Shown here one piece after another: positions 33,431 through 43,073 of a stretch of 64,000 nt of DNA (the stretch's first letter is position 1; each line of letters starts with the position of its first letter). The DNA is from Pseudomonadota bacterium (GTDB lineage: Bacteria; Pseudomonadota; Gammaproteobacteria; Xanthomonadales; Rhodanobacteraceae). The translations under genes and the position numbers were made by a program. The notes under the pieces are model-generated. The model saw only the letters and a program-made list of their open reading frames with translations. It did no database searches and was not told the origin of the DNA. Where the stretch lies: assembly GCA_023430685.1 (NCBI GenBank), contig JAEYZH010000187.1, forward strand, positions 1 through 64,000. Direction: 5' to 3'.

Positions 33431-34000
33431 TCAGTACGGCCGCTGGCCGATGTAGTTGCCCGGAGGACTGTAGTTGCAGACGACGATGGTCCAGTTCGGG
33501 AACTGCGAACCGAACGGCGTGCCGATGCTGCAGTTGCGGATCGCGCAGCCGACCTGTGCCGTGCTGCGCCAGACCATCTGCGTGTAGTGGCCGCATTGCT
33601 CGCCGGACGCGCAGGTGTTCGCAGCGTAGTTGTAGTACGCGAACTCGCTCGCCCAACTGGTTGCGGCGGCGGTCTGCGCGGCGCTCCAGGGAGCGGCGGC
33701 ATAGAGGTTCTCGCCCAGGCCGGGCGTGCCGCTGTGCTGCCAGATGCACTGGTTCGCCCAGCCTTGCGCGGTCTGCGCGAGCGCAGGACTCCAGCGCAGG
33801 GGCGGGATGCGCGGGTTGGCGGCGGGCACCACGGTGCGGCGCGCGCAGTTGTGCACGCGCAAGTTGCCCTTCCATTCCGCGGGCGCGTCGGCGGATTCGC
33901 CGTCGAAGCCGTCGAAGGACAGGCAGTCCAGGAATGCGGCACGCGCCGGCGCCGCCAACAGCAGCAGGGATGCAACTGCGAACAGTCCCGCGATACGCAT
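33431..34000 (-). CDS. Secreted CAP-domain (SCP/PR1-like) protein
   Basis: 189 residues with a signal peptide ending near APARA (residue 21). The CAP domain shows its conserved blocks: LRWSPALAQTAQGWANQC, HSGTPGLGENLYA, ASEFAYYNYAANTC, CGHYTQMVWRSTAQVGCA and VVCNYSPPGNYIGQRPY. The central His and Glu of the CAP cavity are present. Just after the signal peptide is LSFDGFDGESAD, which resembles the DGF tag found at the C-termini of other exported proteins here. Bacterial CAP proteins are exported and often of unknown activity. Confidence 0.92.
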   Translation of the reverse strand: MRIAGLFAVASLLLLAAPARAAFLDCLSFDGFDGESADAPAEWKGNLRVHNCARRTVVPAANPRIPPLRWSPALAQTAQGWANQCIWQHSGTPGLGENLYAAAPWSAAQTAAATSWASEFAYYNYAANTCASGEQCGHYTQMVWRSTAQVGCAIRNCSIGTPFGSQFPNWTIVVCNYSPPGNYIGQRPY

Positions 34001-34020
34001 TCCGACATTCCGGCTGATCG

Positions 34021-34605
34021 ATGGCCTACATGATGGCACTCCCGCACATGAACATTCCCGCTCCGGTTCTCGAAACCGCCCGCCTGGTCCTGCGCCCGCC
34101 GCTGCGCGAGGACTTCGAACCCTATGCCGCACTGGTCGGCGACGAGGAGGCCGCGCGCTACATCGGCGGCCACGTCTCGCGCGCGGCCGCATGGCGCAAG
34201 TTCCTGCAGATGCCGGGCGCCTGGGCGGTGCAGGGATTCGGAATGTTCTCGATCCTGTCGAAGGACGGCGGCGAATGGATCGGGCAGCTCGGGCCGTGGA
34301 AGCCCGAGGGCTGGCCCGGCAACGAGGTCGGCTGGGCGTTCCTGCGTTCGGCCTGGGGCAAGGGCTATGCGACCGAAGCCGCCGAGGCCGCGATGGACTA
34401 TGCGTTCGACGTGCTCGGTTGGGATGACGTGATCCACTGCATCCATCCCGACAATCTCGGGTCGCAGCGGCTCGCGCAGCGCCTCGGTTCGCGCAACCGT
34501 GGACCGGGCCGGCTGCCCGCCCCGTACGAGGACTCGCCGACCGAGGTCTGGGGCCAGACGCGCGCCGAGTGGCTCGCACGCCGCGCGCGGGGGCAGGCCG
34601 CATGA
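34021..34605 (+). CDS. GNAT-family N-acetyltransferase (RimJ/RimL-like)
   Basis: 194 residues from 34021. ATG 34048 is a possible alternative, and no clear ribosome site decides. The sequence begins TARLVLRPPLREDFEPYAAL, typical of the RimJ/L subgroup. The acetyl-CoA loop is FLRSAWGKGYATEAAEAAMDYAF, followed by the late motif HPDNLGSQRLAQRLG. The acceptor (protein N-terminus, antibiotic or amine) is unknown. Its stop overlaps the GST start (ATGA), so the two are translated together. Divergent from the CAP gene by 20 bp. Confidence 0.92.
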   Translation: MAYMMALPHMNIPAPVLETARLVLRPPLREDFEPYAALVGDEEAARYIGGHVSRAAAWRKFLQMPGAWAVQGFGMFSILSKDGGEWIGQLGPWKPEGWPGNEVGWAFLRSAWGKGYATEAAEAAMDYAFDVLGWDDVIHCIHPDNLGSQRLAQRLGSRNRGPGRLPAPYEDSPTEVWGQTRAEWLARRARGQAA

Positions 34606-35249
34606 TCACGGTGCACGGCTACTCGCCTTCGGGCAACTGCCACAAGCTGCGCATGCTGCTCGGGCATCTCGGCCGCCCCTACCGCTGGATCGAGACCGAC
34701 AGCGCACATGGCGCGACGCGCGCGCCCGAATACCTCGCGAAGAATCCGAACGGCAAGGTGCCGATGATCGAGACGGACGACGGCCGCATCATGGTCGAGT
34801 CGAACGCGATCCTCTGCTGGCTCGCCGATGGCACGCCGTACCTCGCCGGCGATGCCTGGGACCGTGCGCAGACGCTGTCCTGGATGTTCTTCGAGCAGTA
34901 CAGCCACGAGCCCTACGTCGCGGTCGCGCGCTTCATCTGCGGCTGGACGCCGATCGACAGCCCGCGTCGCGCGGACCTGCCGCGGCTGCGCGAGCGCGGC
35001 CACGATGCGCTCGCGGTCATGGACAGGCACCTCGCGACGCACGACTGGTTCAGCAGCCACGGCTACGGCATTGCGGACATCGCGTTGTTCGGCTACACGC
35101 ACTGCGCCGGCGAGGGCGGCTTCGATCTCGCGCGATATCCCGCCATCTGCAACTGGCTCGATCGCGTTCGCGCGCAGCCCGGCTTCGTCGCGATGCCGCC
35201 GATCGCAACAGCCAACGCCGCGCTGATCGCGCAGTCGCTCGCGCGCTGA
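34602..35249 (+). CDS. Glutathione S-transferase family protein
   Basis: 215 residues. The thioredoxin-like N-terminal domain starts VHGYSPSGNCHKLRMLL, with Ser in place of a classical Cys, and has the glutathione-site segment GKVPMIETDDGRIMVESNAIL with its cis-Pro and ES pair. A helical C-terminal domain follows (about 90-210) with YGIADIALFGY. Coupled to the GNAT gene by a four-base overlap. Substrate unknown. Confidence 0.92.
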   Translation: MITVHGYSPSGNCHKLRMLLGHLGRPYRWIETDSAHGATRAPEYLAKNPNGKVPMIETDDGRIMVESNAILCWLADGTPYLAGDAWDRAQTLSWMFFEQYSHEPYVAVARFICGWTPIDSPRRADLPRLRERGHDALAVMDRHLATHDWFSSHGYGIADIALFGYTHCAGEGGFDLARYPAICNWLDRVRAQPGFVAMPPIATANAALIAQSLAR

Positions 35250-35308
35250 ACCGCGCAGCGAGTCCCGCCGCCGCCGCGCCACTTCGAACTCCCGGAAGAA
35301 CCCGCACC

Positions 35309-37582
35309 ATGAACGCGATCCCGAACCCGATCCCCGCGCGCCATCGCAACGTCAACCGCGCCGAGGTCTGCGACCAGAACTTCGTCGAGTTCGTGCAGGC
35401 GTGGGAAGGCACGCCGCGCCGCGCGCCGCGCGCGGACGAACCGGTCCTGCCCGACAGCCTCTGCAGCGCGATCGATTTCCTCGAGCTGTTCGAGTCCCAG
35501 CTCATCTCGCGCCACCTCGACCTGATGGCGCGCGTGCTGCGCGTGCGCAACAAGGTGTTCTACACGATCGGCTCGAGCGGCCACGAAGGCAATGCGATGG
35601 TCGCGCGCCTGACGCGCCACACCGATCCGGCGTTCCTGCACTACCGCAGCGGCGCGTTCATGGCCGAGCGCTTCCGCAAGCTGCCGGGCATGGATCCGGT
35701 CATGGACTCGGCGCTGAGCTTCGCCGCGAGCAAGGATGATCCGGCCTCGGGTGGCCGCCACAAGGTCTGGGGCAGCAAGCCCTTGTGGGTGCTGCCGCAG
35801 ACCTCGACGATCGCCTCGCACCTGCCGAAGGCGCTCGGCACCGCGGTCGCGGTCGAGCAGGCACGGCGCATCGGCCACGCGCTGCCGATTCCGGCCGATT
35901 CGATCGCGATCTGTTCGTTCGGCGATGCCTCGTCGAACCATGCGACCGCGCAGACCGCGTTCAATGCGGCGCAGTGGACCGCCTACCAGAAGCTGCCCGC
36001 GCCGGTGCTGTTCGTCTGCGAGGACAACGGCATCGGCATCTCGGTGAAGACGCCGGGCGGCTGGGTCGCGAACGCGTTCCGCCATCGTGACGGCCTCGAC
36101 TACTTCCACGCGGATGGACTCGACCTCGCGCAAGGTTACGAGCAGGTCGCGCGCGCGGTACACCACGTACGCACGACGCGGCGGCCGACGTTCCTGCACC
36201 TGCGCACCACGCGCATCATGGGCCACGCCGGCACCGACTTCGAGATCGAATGGCGCAGCGTCGAAGAACTGGTCGCGCTCGAGGCGACCGATCCGCTGCT
36301 GCGCTCGGCCGCGATCGCGCTGGAGTCGGGCCTGTACACGAAAGAGTCGCTGCTCGCGAAGTACGAGGCGATCCGCGGGCGCTGCTTCGCGGCGGCCGAG
36401 GAGGCCGACCGCAGGCCCAAGCTCGACCGGCTCGACGACGTGGTCGCGCCGCTCGCGCCGTACACGCCGGCGAAGGTCGCGGCTGAAGCGCGCCGCGCGG
36501 ATTTCGCCGAGCGTCGCCTCGAGGTGTTCGGCGGGGCCGACAAGCTGCCCGAGAAGCTGCCGCCACGCCACCTCGCGATCCAGATCAACAACGCGTTGCA
36601 TGACCTGTTCTGCAAGTATCCGGAAGCCCTGCTGTTCGGCGAGGACGTCGCGCAGAAAGGCGGCGTTTACACGGTCACCAAGGGCCTGCACAAGGCGTTC
36701 CGCAACGCGCGCGTGTTCAACACGCTGCTCGACGAGACGATGATCCTCGGCCTCGCGCAGGGTTACGCGAACATGGGCATGCTGCCGATCCCGGAGATCC
36801 AGTACCTCGCCTACTTCCACAACGCCTGCGACCAGATCCGCGGCGAGGCCGCGAGCCTGCAGTTCTTCTCCAACGACCAGTACCGCAATCCGATGGTGGT
36901 GCGCATCGCGGGGCTCGGTTACCAGCGCGGCTTCGGCGGGCACTTCCACAACGACAATTCGATCGCCGCACTGCGCGACATCCCGGGCATCGTGGTCGGC
37001 TGCGCGAGCCGCGGCGACGATGCCGCGACCATGTTGCGCACGCTCGCCGCGCTGGCAAAGGTCGACGGGCGCGTCAGCGTGTTCCTCGAGCCGATCGCCC
37101 TGTACATGACCAAGGACCTGCACGAAGCCGGCGACGGCCAGTGGCTCACTGCGTACCCGCCTCCGGACGAGGCGATGCCGCTCGGCGAAGGTCGCGTCTA
37201 CGAAGAGGGAGCCGACGACCTCGTGATCTTCAGCTACGGCAATGGCGTGCCGATGAGCCTGCGCGCTGCGCGCGCGATCGAGGCCAGGCACGGCTGGAAG
37301 GTGCGCACGGTCGACCTGCGCTGGCTGGTGCCGCTCAACGAGCCGTTCATCGCCGCGCAGGCGAAGACTGCGAAGCGCATCCTCGTCGTCGACGAGGGCA
37401 GGCACTCCGCCGGTGTCGGCGAAGGCGTGATCACCGCGATCGTCGAAGGCGGGCAGGGAGCAAAGCCGCTGCGACGCGTGGTCGGCGTCGACACCTATAC
37501 GCCGCTCGCGGGTGCCGCCTTCCTCGTGCTGCCTGGTGACGCCGACATCGTCGCCGCCGCGGATTCGCTGGCCGCCGCTTGA
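35309..37582 (+). CDS. Fused alpha/beta 2-oxoacid dehydrogenase E1 (thiamine diphosphate)
   Basis: 757 residues joining both E1 subunits. The alpha half (about 1-400) holds the ThDP motif: GD near residue 204 (CSFGDASSNHATAQ) and the closing N in FVCEDNGIGIS. The beta half (about 430-757) has LLFGEDVAQKGGVYTVTKGLHKAF, EIQYLAYFHNACDQIRGEAA and a transketolase C-terminal domain (RILVVDEGRHSAGVGEG). GGAAG precedes the start. E1 decarboxylates a 2-oxoacid and passes the acyl group to a lipoyl-E2, but no E2 or E3 gene is nearby. It is most like the branched-chain E1 family by overall layout; 2-oxoadipate is conceivable given the lysine-pathway genes here. Confidence 0.9.
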   Translation: MNAIPNPIPARHRNVNRAEVCDQNFVEFVQAWEGTPRRAPRADEPVLPDSLCSAIDFLELFESQLISRHLDLMARVLRVRNKVFYTIGSSGHEGNAMVARLTRHTDPAFLHYRSGAFMAERFRKLPGMDPVMDSALSFAASKDDPASGGRHKVWGSKPLWVLPQTSTIASHLPKALGTAVAVEQARRIGHALPIPADSIAICSFGDASSNHATAQTAFNAAQWTAYQKLPAPVLFVCEDNGIGISVKTPGGWVANAFRHRDGLDYFHADGLDLAQGYEQVARAVHHVRTTRRPTFLHLRTTRIMGHAGTDFEIEWRSVEELVALEATDPLLRSAAIALESGLYTKESLLAKYEAIRGRCFAAAEEADRRPKLDRLDDVVAPLAPYTPAKVAAEARRADFAERRLEVFGGADKLPEKLPPRHLAIQINNALHDLFCKYPEALLFGEDVAQKGGVYTVTKGLHKAFRNARVFNTLLDETMILGLAQGYANMGMLPIPEIQYLAYFHNACDQIRGEAASLQFFSNDQYRNPMVVRIAGLGYQRGFGGHFHNDNSIAALRDIPGIVVGCASRGDDAATMLRTLAALAKVDGRVSVFLEPIALYMTKDLHEAGDGQWLTAYPPPDEAMPLGEGRVYEEGADDLVIFSYGNGVPMSLRAARAIEARHGWKVRTVDLRWLVPLNEPFIAAQAKTAKRILVVDEGRHSAGVGEGVITAIVEGGQGAKPLRRVVGVDTYTPLAGAAFLVLPGDADIVAAADSLAAA

Positions 37583-37701
37583 CCCGGCGGTCGTTGCCGT
37601 TCGATCGACCTGCCGGGAACGGATCGACGGGCGGCAATGCGTGATCGCGCGGGGTGGCCGGCCTACTCCGATACGGGGGTTTGACCTATGATCCGGGCGG
37701 C

Positions 37702-38607
37702 ATGACCGAGCGCCGCGCCCTCACGATCCTGTTCGCCGATGTCTCGGGCAGCACGCGGCTGTTCGAGTTGCACGGCGACGTGGCCGCGCGCGAAATGGTC
37801 GCCGGCGTTCTCGTCGCGCTGGCCGAGGTCGCCGCGCGCCACGGTGGCCGCGTGATCAAGACGATCGGCGACGAGATCATGTGCACGTTCCCGGGGCCGC
37901 TGCACGGTCTGCTCGCGGCGACCGACATGCACCGGCGCGTCAAGGGCGATCCGGTGTTCCAGCGCGACAACCTCGCGATCCGCATCGGACTGCACCACGG
38001 CGAGACGCTGGTCGAGAACGACGATGTGTTCGGCGATGCGGTCAACACGGCCGCGCGCATGGCCGACAAGACGCTTGCCCGGCGTGACCAGATCATCGCG
38101 ACCGCGAGCACGGTACGCGGCATCACCAACACGACCGGCCTGCGCGTGCGTCCGCTCGGATCGGCCTGGGTGCTCGGCAAGCAGGCGCCGGTCGAGATCG
38201 TCGACGTGCTCTGGCAGGAAGACGTCGCCCACGTGACGACGGTGCAGCGCGTGATGCATGCGGCGGAGGCGCCGTCCGACCGGCCGCGTCTGCTGCTGCG
38301 ACTGAAGAGCCAGGTGTTCGAGATCGACGAAGGGACGCCGTTCTCGATCGGCCGCGATCCCGCGAGCAGCCTGGTCGTCGAAACCGAGTGGGTCTCGCGC
38401 AACCACGCACTGATCGAGTGGAAGCGCGGCTACTTCATGCTCGCCGACCGCTCCACCAACGGCACCTGGCTCAAGGTCGGCGACGACGACGAGATCCTCG
38501 TGCACCGCGACGAAACCCATCTCCGCCGCAGCGGCACGATCAGCCTGGGCCAGGCGCACCAGGCCGGCAGCACCGAGTTCGTGTTCTTCCAGTGCGGCGA
38601 GTCGTGA
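37702..38607 (+). CDS. Class III adenylate cyclase fused to a C-terminal FHA domain
   Basis: 301 residues. The cyclase domain (about 5-165) has both metal aspartates (D13 in FADVSGST, D57 in IGDEIM), the adenine-selecting K53 and the Asp in FGDAVNTAARM, whose N and R are the transition-state residues. It should make cAMP. The FHA domain (about 200-290) has SIGRD, WVSRNHALIEW and STNGTW, so it should bind phosphothreonine. A cytosolic cyclase regulated by Ser/Thr phosphorylation is implied, and a kinase of this class is encoded at 1838. The initiation codon at 37702 follows a GGG-containing purine tract; upstream codons (from 37654) look non-coding. Confidence 0.92.
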   Translation: MTERRALTILFADVSGSTRLFELHGDVAAREMVAGVLVALAEVAARHGGRVIKTIGDEIMCTFPGPLHGLLAATDMHRRVKGDPVFQRDNLAIRIGLHHGETLVENDDVFGDAVNTAARMADKTLARRDQIIATASTVRGITNTTGLRVRPLGSAWVLGKQAPVEIVDVLWQEDVAHVTTVQRVMHAAEAPSDRPRLLLRLKSQVFEIDEGTPFSIGRDPASSLVVETEWVSRNHALIEWKRGYFMLADRSTNGTWLKVGDDDEILVHRDETHLRRSGTISLGQAHQAGSTEFVFFQCGES

Positions 38608-38698
38608 GATCGCAGGCGGAGGTCCAGCGCGGTCGATCTCCGCGGGAAGCGGGCCGCTCGCGAGCGCGTGCGTGCGCGCATGCGCGCAGGGCCATCGC

Positions 38699-40090
38699 CT
38701 AAGCCGGTTCGAAGCCGCTCGCGAAGATCCCGTCGAAGTCGCTCGGCGGCACGTCAGGTCCCTGGAAAATGCCGAGCGGCGTGTAACCGGAATAGCCCGG
38801 GAACACGTAGTAGATGTTCGGATTTCCGAGCCGCCGGATCAGTGCCTCGGACACGACGCGGCGATAGTCGGTGGTGACGCGCACATCGGTGCCTTCGTAC
38901 AGCTGCTCGCCCGACAGCCCCGGGAAGTCGCCGTAGACCTGGCCGCCGTTGACGCTGCCACCGAGCGCGAGGATCACGTTGCCGTAGCCGTGGTCGGTGC
39001 CGCCATCCTCGTTCTCGATCGCGCGGCGACCGAACTCGCTGACCACGAGCACGCTCACGCGATTCATGAGGTTGCCGCCCGGATCGCTCGAGAGATCGGT
39101 GTAGAACGCATCGAGTCCGGCCGACAGGCTTTCGACCTGGTTGCCGAACCAGTCCCAGGTCTGGGTCGGATTGCCCTGGCCGACGTGCGTGTCCCAGTTG
39201 CCGAGATCGATCGTGACCGCGCGCAGACCGAGCCCGCGCTTGATCAGGCAGGCGACGTCGCGCAGCTGGTCGCCGAACCCGCCGTTGTAGGCGAGGTCGT
39301 AGTTGGCGCCTCCGGTCGGCGTGTAGCCCGCGAAGTCGACGCCGCGCAGCAACGCGAGCGAATCCAGCGTTTCGGCACCCGCGACTTCGAGCCGGGTGTT
39401 GCCGTTCCACAACGTGTCCATGCGCGTGATCGCGCCGACCAAGCCTTCGTCCGGATTGTCGTTGCCCCATGACCAATGGAAGGTGTTGAGCCGGAAGTCC
39501 TGGCCGCTGCCCATCGTGATCGCGTCCGAGCTGCCGAGCAGGCTCGCCGCGGTGATGCCGCCCATCGAAACCGCGGGCAGCGGCACCGTGCCGGGCAAGC
39601 CGCCGCTGAGCAGGTGACGCGTGAACCAGCCGATACTGTTGCCGGTGCCGCCGCCGACGCCGAACTCGAGGTTCGCCTGTGCATCGAAGTGGCTGCGGAT
39701 CACCGGATTCGGTTGCACCTGGCCCGCGGCGACGACGATGCCGAGGTGCTGGCTCGCGTACAGGTCGCGCAGCGCGCTCGCGCGCGGATGCAGCAACCAG
39801 TCGGGATTGCCGGCGAGCGCAAGGCCCGCGCCGGTGCCCGAGGTCGGGACGCGCGTCGCGCTGCGGTACTGTTCGTAGAACGGGCGATCCGGGCTGTTCG
39901 CGGAGGGCGGCACCAGGCTGAGCCCGTCCATCGCGCCGCGCAGGAACACGATCACGAGCGTGTCTTCGGTCGCCGCGGCAGGCAGCAGGTCGGCCGGCGG
40001 GAACCAGGCCATCGCGCGGCTGCCGACGCCTGCGGTCAGCGCGGCGGCGCCGCAACCCTTGAGGAATACGCGTCGATCGAACGTCGTCAT
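38699..40090 (-). CDS. DUF1501 protein, Tat-exported, with DGF-type tag
   Basis: 463 residues. The N-terminus DRRVFLKGCGAAALTAG is a twin-arginine signal. The body is the DUF1501 (sulfatase-like fold) domain: VFLRGAMDGLSLVPP, TIDLGNWDTHVGQG, VLVVSEFGRRAIENEDGGTDHGYG. The C-terminus is DFDGIFASGFEPA, the tag shared with other exported proteins. GAGGA precedes the start. It follows the DUF1800 gene after ten bases, and this pair is a widely conserved unit of unknown biochemical role. Confidence 0.93.
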   Translation of the reverse strand: MTTFDRRVFLKGCGAAALTAGVGSRAMAWFPPADLLPAAATEDTLVIVFLRGAMDGLSLVPPSANSPDRPFYEQYRSATRVPTSGTGAGLALAGNPDWLLHPRASALRDLYASQHLGIVVAAGQVQPNPVIRSHFDAQANLEFGVGGGTGNSIGWFTRHLLSGGLPGTVPLPAVSMGGITAASLLGSSDAITMGSGQDFRLNTFHWSWGNDNPDEGLVGAITRMDTLWNGNTRLEVAGAETLDSLALLRGVDFAGYTPTGGANYDLAYNGGFGDQLRDVACLIKRGLGLRAVTIDLGNWDTHVGQGNPTQTWDWFGNQVESLSAGLDAFYTDLSSDPGGNLMNRVSVLVVSEFGRRAIENEDGGTDHGYGNVILALGGSVNGGQVYGDFPGLSGEQLYEGTDVRVTTDYRRVVSEALIRRLGNPNIYYVFPGYSGYTPLGIFQGPDVPPSDFDGIFASGFEPA

Positions 40091-40100
40091 CGGGGTGTCC

Positions 40101-41918
40101 TCAGCGGCGCAGGAATTCGGGGCTGCACAGCAGCAGGGCGACCGCAGTGCGCAAGCGCGCGATCGTGTAGTGGCGCGACAGGTCGTTCATGTTCCAGGTG
40201 CCGGTGTGGTCGTTGCCGTTGTCGGTCACGATGTCGAGCGGCGCGCTGGCCGCAGCGTTCTGGCGCAGGAAGTCGACCACGGTCGCGCGCGTGGGGTCCG
40301 GACGATAGCCGTAGAGTCGATCGCACCAGTAGCCGACCATGTTCGCGGCGGTTCGCTGCGCCGCATCGGGGAATGCAGCCAAGGTCTGTGCCTGCACGTC
40401 GGCGAGGAACGGCGACGCGTTGTCCCCGTTGGTCGCGTGCATCTCGGGGATGCGCGCGAGCATGCGGAACGTCATGCCGAGCGCACTGCTGCCCGACCAC
40501 GCGCGCTCGATGTCCGGATAACCGTCCGGCGTGGGCCAGTAGAACAGGCGGTTGCCGGTGGCCTGCACGCGGTAGTGGAACTCCTCGGTGGTGGTCCAGC
40601 TCGCCGTGTTGTCGGGCTTGGGCGTGAAGTCCGCGGCGAGCCCGCGCAGCGCGCTGGCCGCGGCCATCGCAGGCCGCTTCATCTTGGTGCCCCAGCTGTC
40701 CTTGAACTCGGCCGATCCGAGGATGATGCCGATGCACTGCGCGATCTGGTCCGCATCGAGGCGCGCGTCGATGAAGCGCTGCGCCACCTCGTCCACGAGG
40801 GCCGAACCCGGGCTGTCGCCGACGAAGCGCCGGCACAACTTGCGCGAAACGAAGCGCGCGGTGCCCGGGTGCGCGCTGAGGATGTCGAACACCTTGCGGC
40901 CGTCGGCGCCGTTGTCGGTCTGGCTCTGCGGGAAATAGCGGTTGAGGAAATACTTGTTGAAGCGGTCGTGCCAGTCGAGCCGGTAGACATAGGTGCCGTC
41001 GTTGTCGGCCGGATATTCCCAGTGCCCGTTCTTCACGGTCCAGCCGGTCAGTGCGCGCGCGGCTTCGTAGACGTCGTTGTCGACGTACTCGAGGCGAACC
41101 GGCTGGCCATCGCCGCTGGTCCCGATCGGCAGCGAGGGATCGTCCGGCAGCAGCACGCCCGCGTAGTTCTCGACGCCGAGCGTATGCAGTTCGAGCAGCT
41201 CGCGTGCGTAGTTCTCGTTCGGCCCCTGGTTCGTCGATGCGTAGAGGTCGAGGTAGTACATCATCGTCGTCGACTTCGCGACCGCTTCGAGCATCGTGCG
41301 GAAATTGCCGAGCGCGTTCGGACGGATCACGTCGCGATCGTAGTGCGGGAACACCGGGCCGCCGTCATAGTCCCAGCCGAACACGCTGAAATGATCGTGC
41401 CAGAAGCCGACCATGATCTCGTGCAGCTGTCGCTTGCTGTAGGTCTGCCGGATCAGCGTCGCGCACTCGGTTTCCGACACCGGCAGCATGCGCAGGAAAT
41501 AGTTGTTGGTGACCGAGCGGTGGTCGGCCCAGAGCTGCGGCAGCGTCTTGGCCAGCGTCGTGAAGCCGGCCGCCGCGATGCGCGCGTCGCACGCCGAATC
41601 AGCGATCGACGACGGGTCGAGCTGCTGGTCGACCCAGGCCGCCCAGCGCGCGTCGTCGGAGGCACCGAGCGCGTTGAACGCTGCGAGATCCGGCTGCGTG
41701 TAGCCGTGCGTCGCGCGCGTGAGCCAGCGCACCGCGGGCGGTGGATACGTCAGCGCGGACGGACTCTGCGGCAGCTCGAAGTCCTGCAGGCCACTGCGGC
41801 CCGGGCGCCGACGGGCGAGGCCGGGATCGAAGTCGGTGAGACCCGCGCTCGATAGCAGGCCGCCGAACAGGCGTCGGCGCGAGGCGATGAAGGCGGCGTG
41901 CGCATTGGCTGCGGACAT
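40101..41918 (-). CDS. DUF1800 family protein
   Basis: 605 residues. The DUF1800 body is recognisable from LTRATHGYTQPDLAAF, MVGFWHDHFSVF, NALGNFRTMLEAVAKSTTMMYYLDLYAS, NENYARELLELHTLGVENY and FRMLARIPEMHATNG. The N-terminus has arginines (ASRRRLFGGLLSSAG) that may form a weak Tat-like or non-classical signal. It is the first gene of a two-gene operon with DUF1501, and such pairs occur in many bacteria, probably as an exported complex. No enzymatic activity is established. A 111-bp gap with no clear signal separates it from murB. Confidence 0.93.
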   Translation of the reverse strand: MSAANAHAAFIASRRRLFGGLLSSAGLTDFDPGLARRRPGRSGLQDFELPQSPSALTYPPPAVRWLTRATHGYTQPDLAAFNALGASDDARWAAWVDQQLDPSSIADSACDARIAAAGFTTLAKTLPQLWADHRSVTNNYFLRMLPVSETECATLIRQTYSKRQLHEIMVGFWHDHFSVFGWDYDGGPVFPHYDRDVIRPNALGNFRTMLEAVAKSTTMMYYLDLYASTNQGPNENYARELLELHTLGVENYAGVLLPDDPSLPIGTSGDGQPVRLEYVDNDVYEAARALTGWTVKNGHWEYPADNDGTYVYRLDWHDRFNKYFLNRYFPQSQTDNGADGRKVFDILSAHPGTARFVSRKLCRRFVGDSPGSALVDEVAQRFIDARLDADQIAQCIGIILGSAEFKDSWGTKMKRPAMAAASALRGLAADFTPKPDNTASWTTTEEFHYRVQATGNRLFYWPTPDGYPDIERAWSGSSALGMTFRMLARIPEMHATNGDNASPFLADVQAQTLAAFPDAAQRTAANMVGYWCDRLYGYRPDPTRATVVDFLRQNAAASAPLDIVTDNGNDHTGTWNMNDLSRHYTIARLRTAVALLLCSPEFLRR

Positions 41919-42029
41919 GGACGACCCATCCGGCGATTCGAGCCGCGGCTGGCGGCGATCCCGTGATTATTCATGGAAGCCGCGCCAGTGCTGTGACCGC
42001 GTGCGCCGAACGCGTGACTCCCCGAGTCG

Positions 42030-43073
42030 TCAGAGGACGATCGGTTCGGGCTCGAGCTCGACGCCGAAGCGCGCATGCACGCCATCGCGCACGCACCGTG
42101 CGAGCGCCCACAACTGCGCGCCGGTCGCGGCGCCATGGTTGACGAGGACCAGCGCATGCCGGTCGGAAACGCCGGCGTCGCCTTCGCGAAGACCCTTGAA
42201 TCCGCAGGCTTCGATCAACCAGGCGGCGGACAACTTGGAGTGGCCATCGCCCGCGGGCCATGCCGGCAACGCAGGTTGCTCGCGCTGCAACGCGGTCGCG
42301 ACCGCAGCCGGCACGACCGGGTTCTTGAAGAAGCTGCCCGCATTCCCGATCAGCGCCGGATCGGGAAGCTTGCGCATGCGCAGTCGCGCGATCGCCTCGG
42401 CGACTTCGGCCGGTCGCGGTGCCTCGCCCGCACCGATCCTCGCGAGTTCCTCGCGCACGCCTGCATAGTCGAGCCGCGGTGCATGCGCGCGTGGCAGCAC
42501 GAATTCGACCGCGGTCACGATGTGGCGGCCGGGCGCGCGCTTGAAGCGCGAGTCGCGATAGCCGAAGCCGCAGTCGGCCCCTTCGATCCTTGACTGTTGC
42601 GATTCGACGAGATCCCACGCCTCGACGCCCGCGATGAACTCGCCGACCTCGACCCCGTAGGCACCGATGTTCTGGATCGGCGCCGCACCGACCGTCCCCG
42701 GGATCAGCACGAGGTTCTCGAGTCCCGCGAAACCGCGTGCGAGTGACCAGTGCACGAACTCGTTCCAGTTGGCGCCTGCTTCGACGCGGACGCGGGCATG
42801 CTGGCCGTCTTCCGCAAGTACTTCGATCGCGTGCGCGGCGATCGACAGCACCACGCCCGGCCAGTCGCGCGTGAACAGGATGTTGCTGCCTTGCCCGAGT
42901 ACGAGCAGCGGCGCGGACTTCAGCATCGCGTAGCCCGAGAGCTCCGCGAGTGCCGCGGGCTTTCGCACGTCGACGAGCATCGCCGCGCGCGCGGGCACGC
43001 GGAACGTGTTGCGGCCCTGCAGCGCGGCGTCTTCGACGATCGTGTAACCGTCGCCGGTCGCAGTCGCACTCAT
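42030..43073 (-). CDS. murB: UDP-N-acetylenolpyruvoylglucosamine reductase
   Basis: 347 residues, type I MurB length. FAD-domain motifs [28 protein letters not shown] and [20 protein letters not shown] are present, with the catalytic serine in [12 protein letters not shown] and C-terminal [20 protein letters not shown]. It reduces enolpyruvyl-UDP-GlcNAc to UDP-MurNAc in peptidoglycan synthesis. The start overlaps the stop of pyrD by four bases (ATGA), so the two are co-translated. Confidence 0.97.
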   Translation of the reverse strand: MSATATGDGYTIVEDAALQGRNTFRVPARAAMLVDVRKPAALAELSGYAMLKSAPLLVLGQGSNILFTRDWPGVVLSIAAHAIEVLAEDGQHARVRVEAGANWNEFVHWSLARGFAGLENLVLIPGTVGAAPIQNIGAYGVEVGEFIAGVEAWDLVESQQSRIEGADCGFGYRDSRFKRAPGRHIVTAVEFVLPRAHAPRLDYAGVREELARIGAGEAPRPAEVAEAIARLRMRKLPDPALIGNAGSFFKNPVVPAAVATALQREQPALPAWPAGDGHSKLSAAWLIEACGFKGLREGDAGVSDRHALVLVNHGAATGAQLWALARCVRDGVHARFGVELEPEPIVL

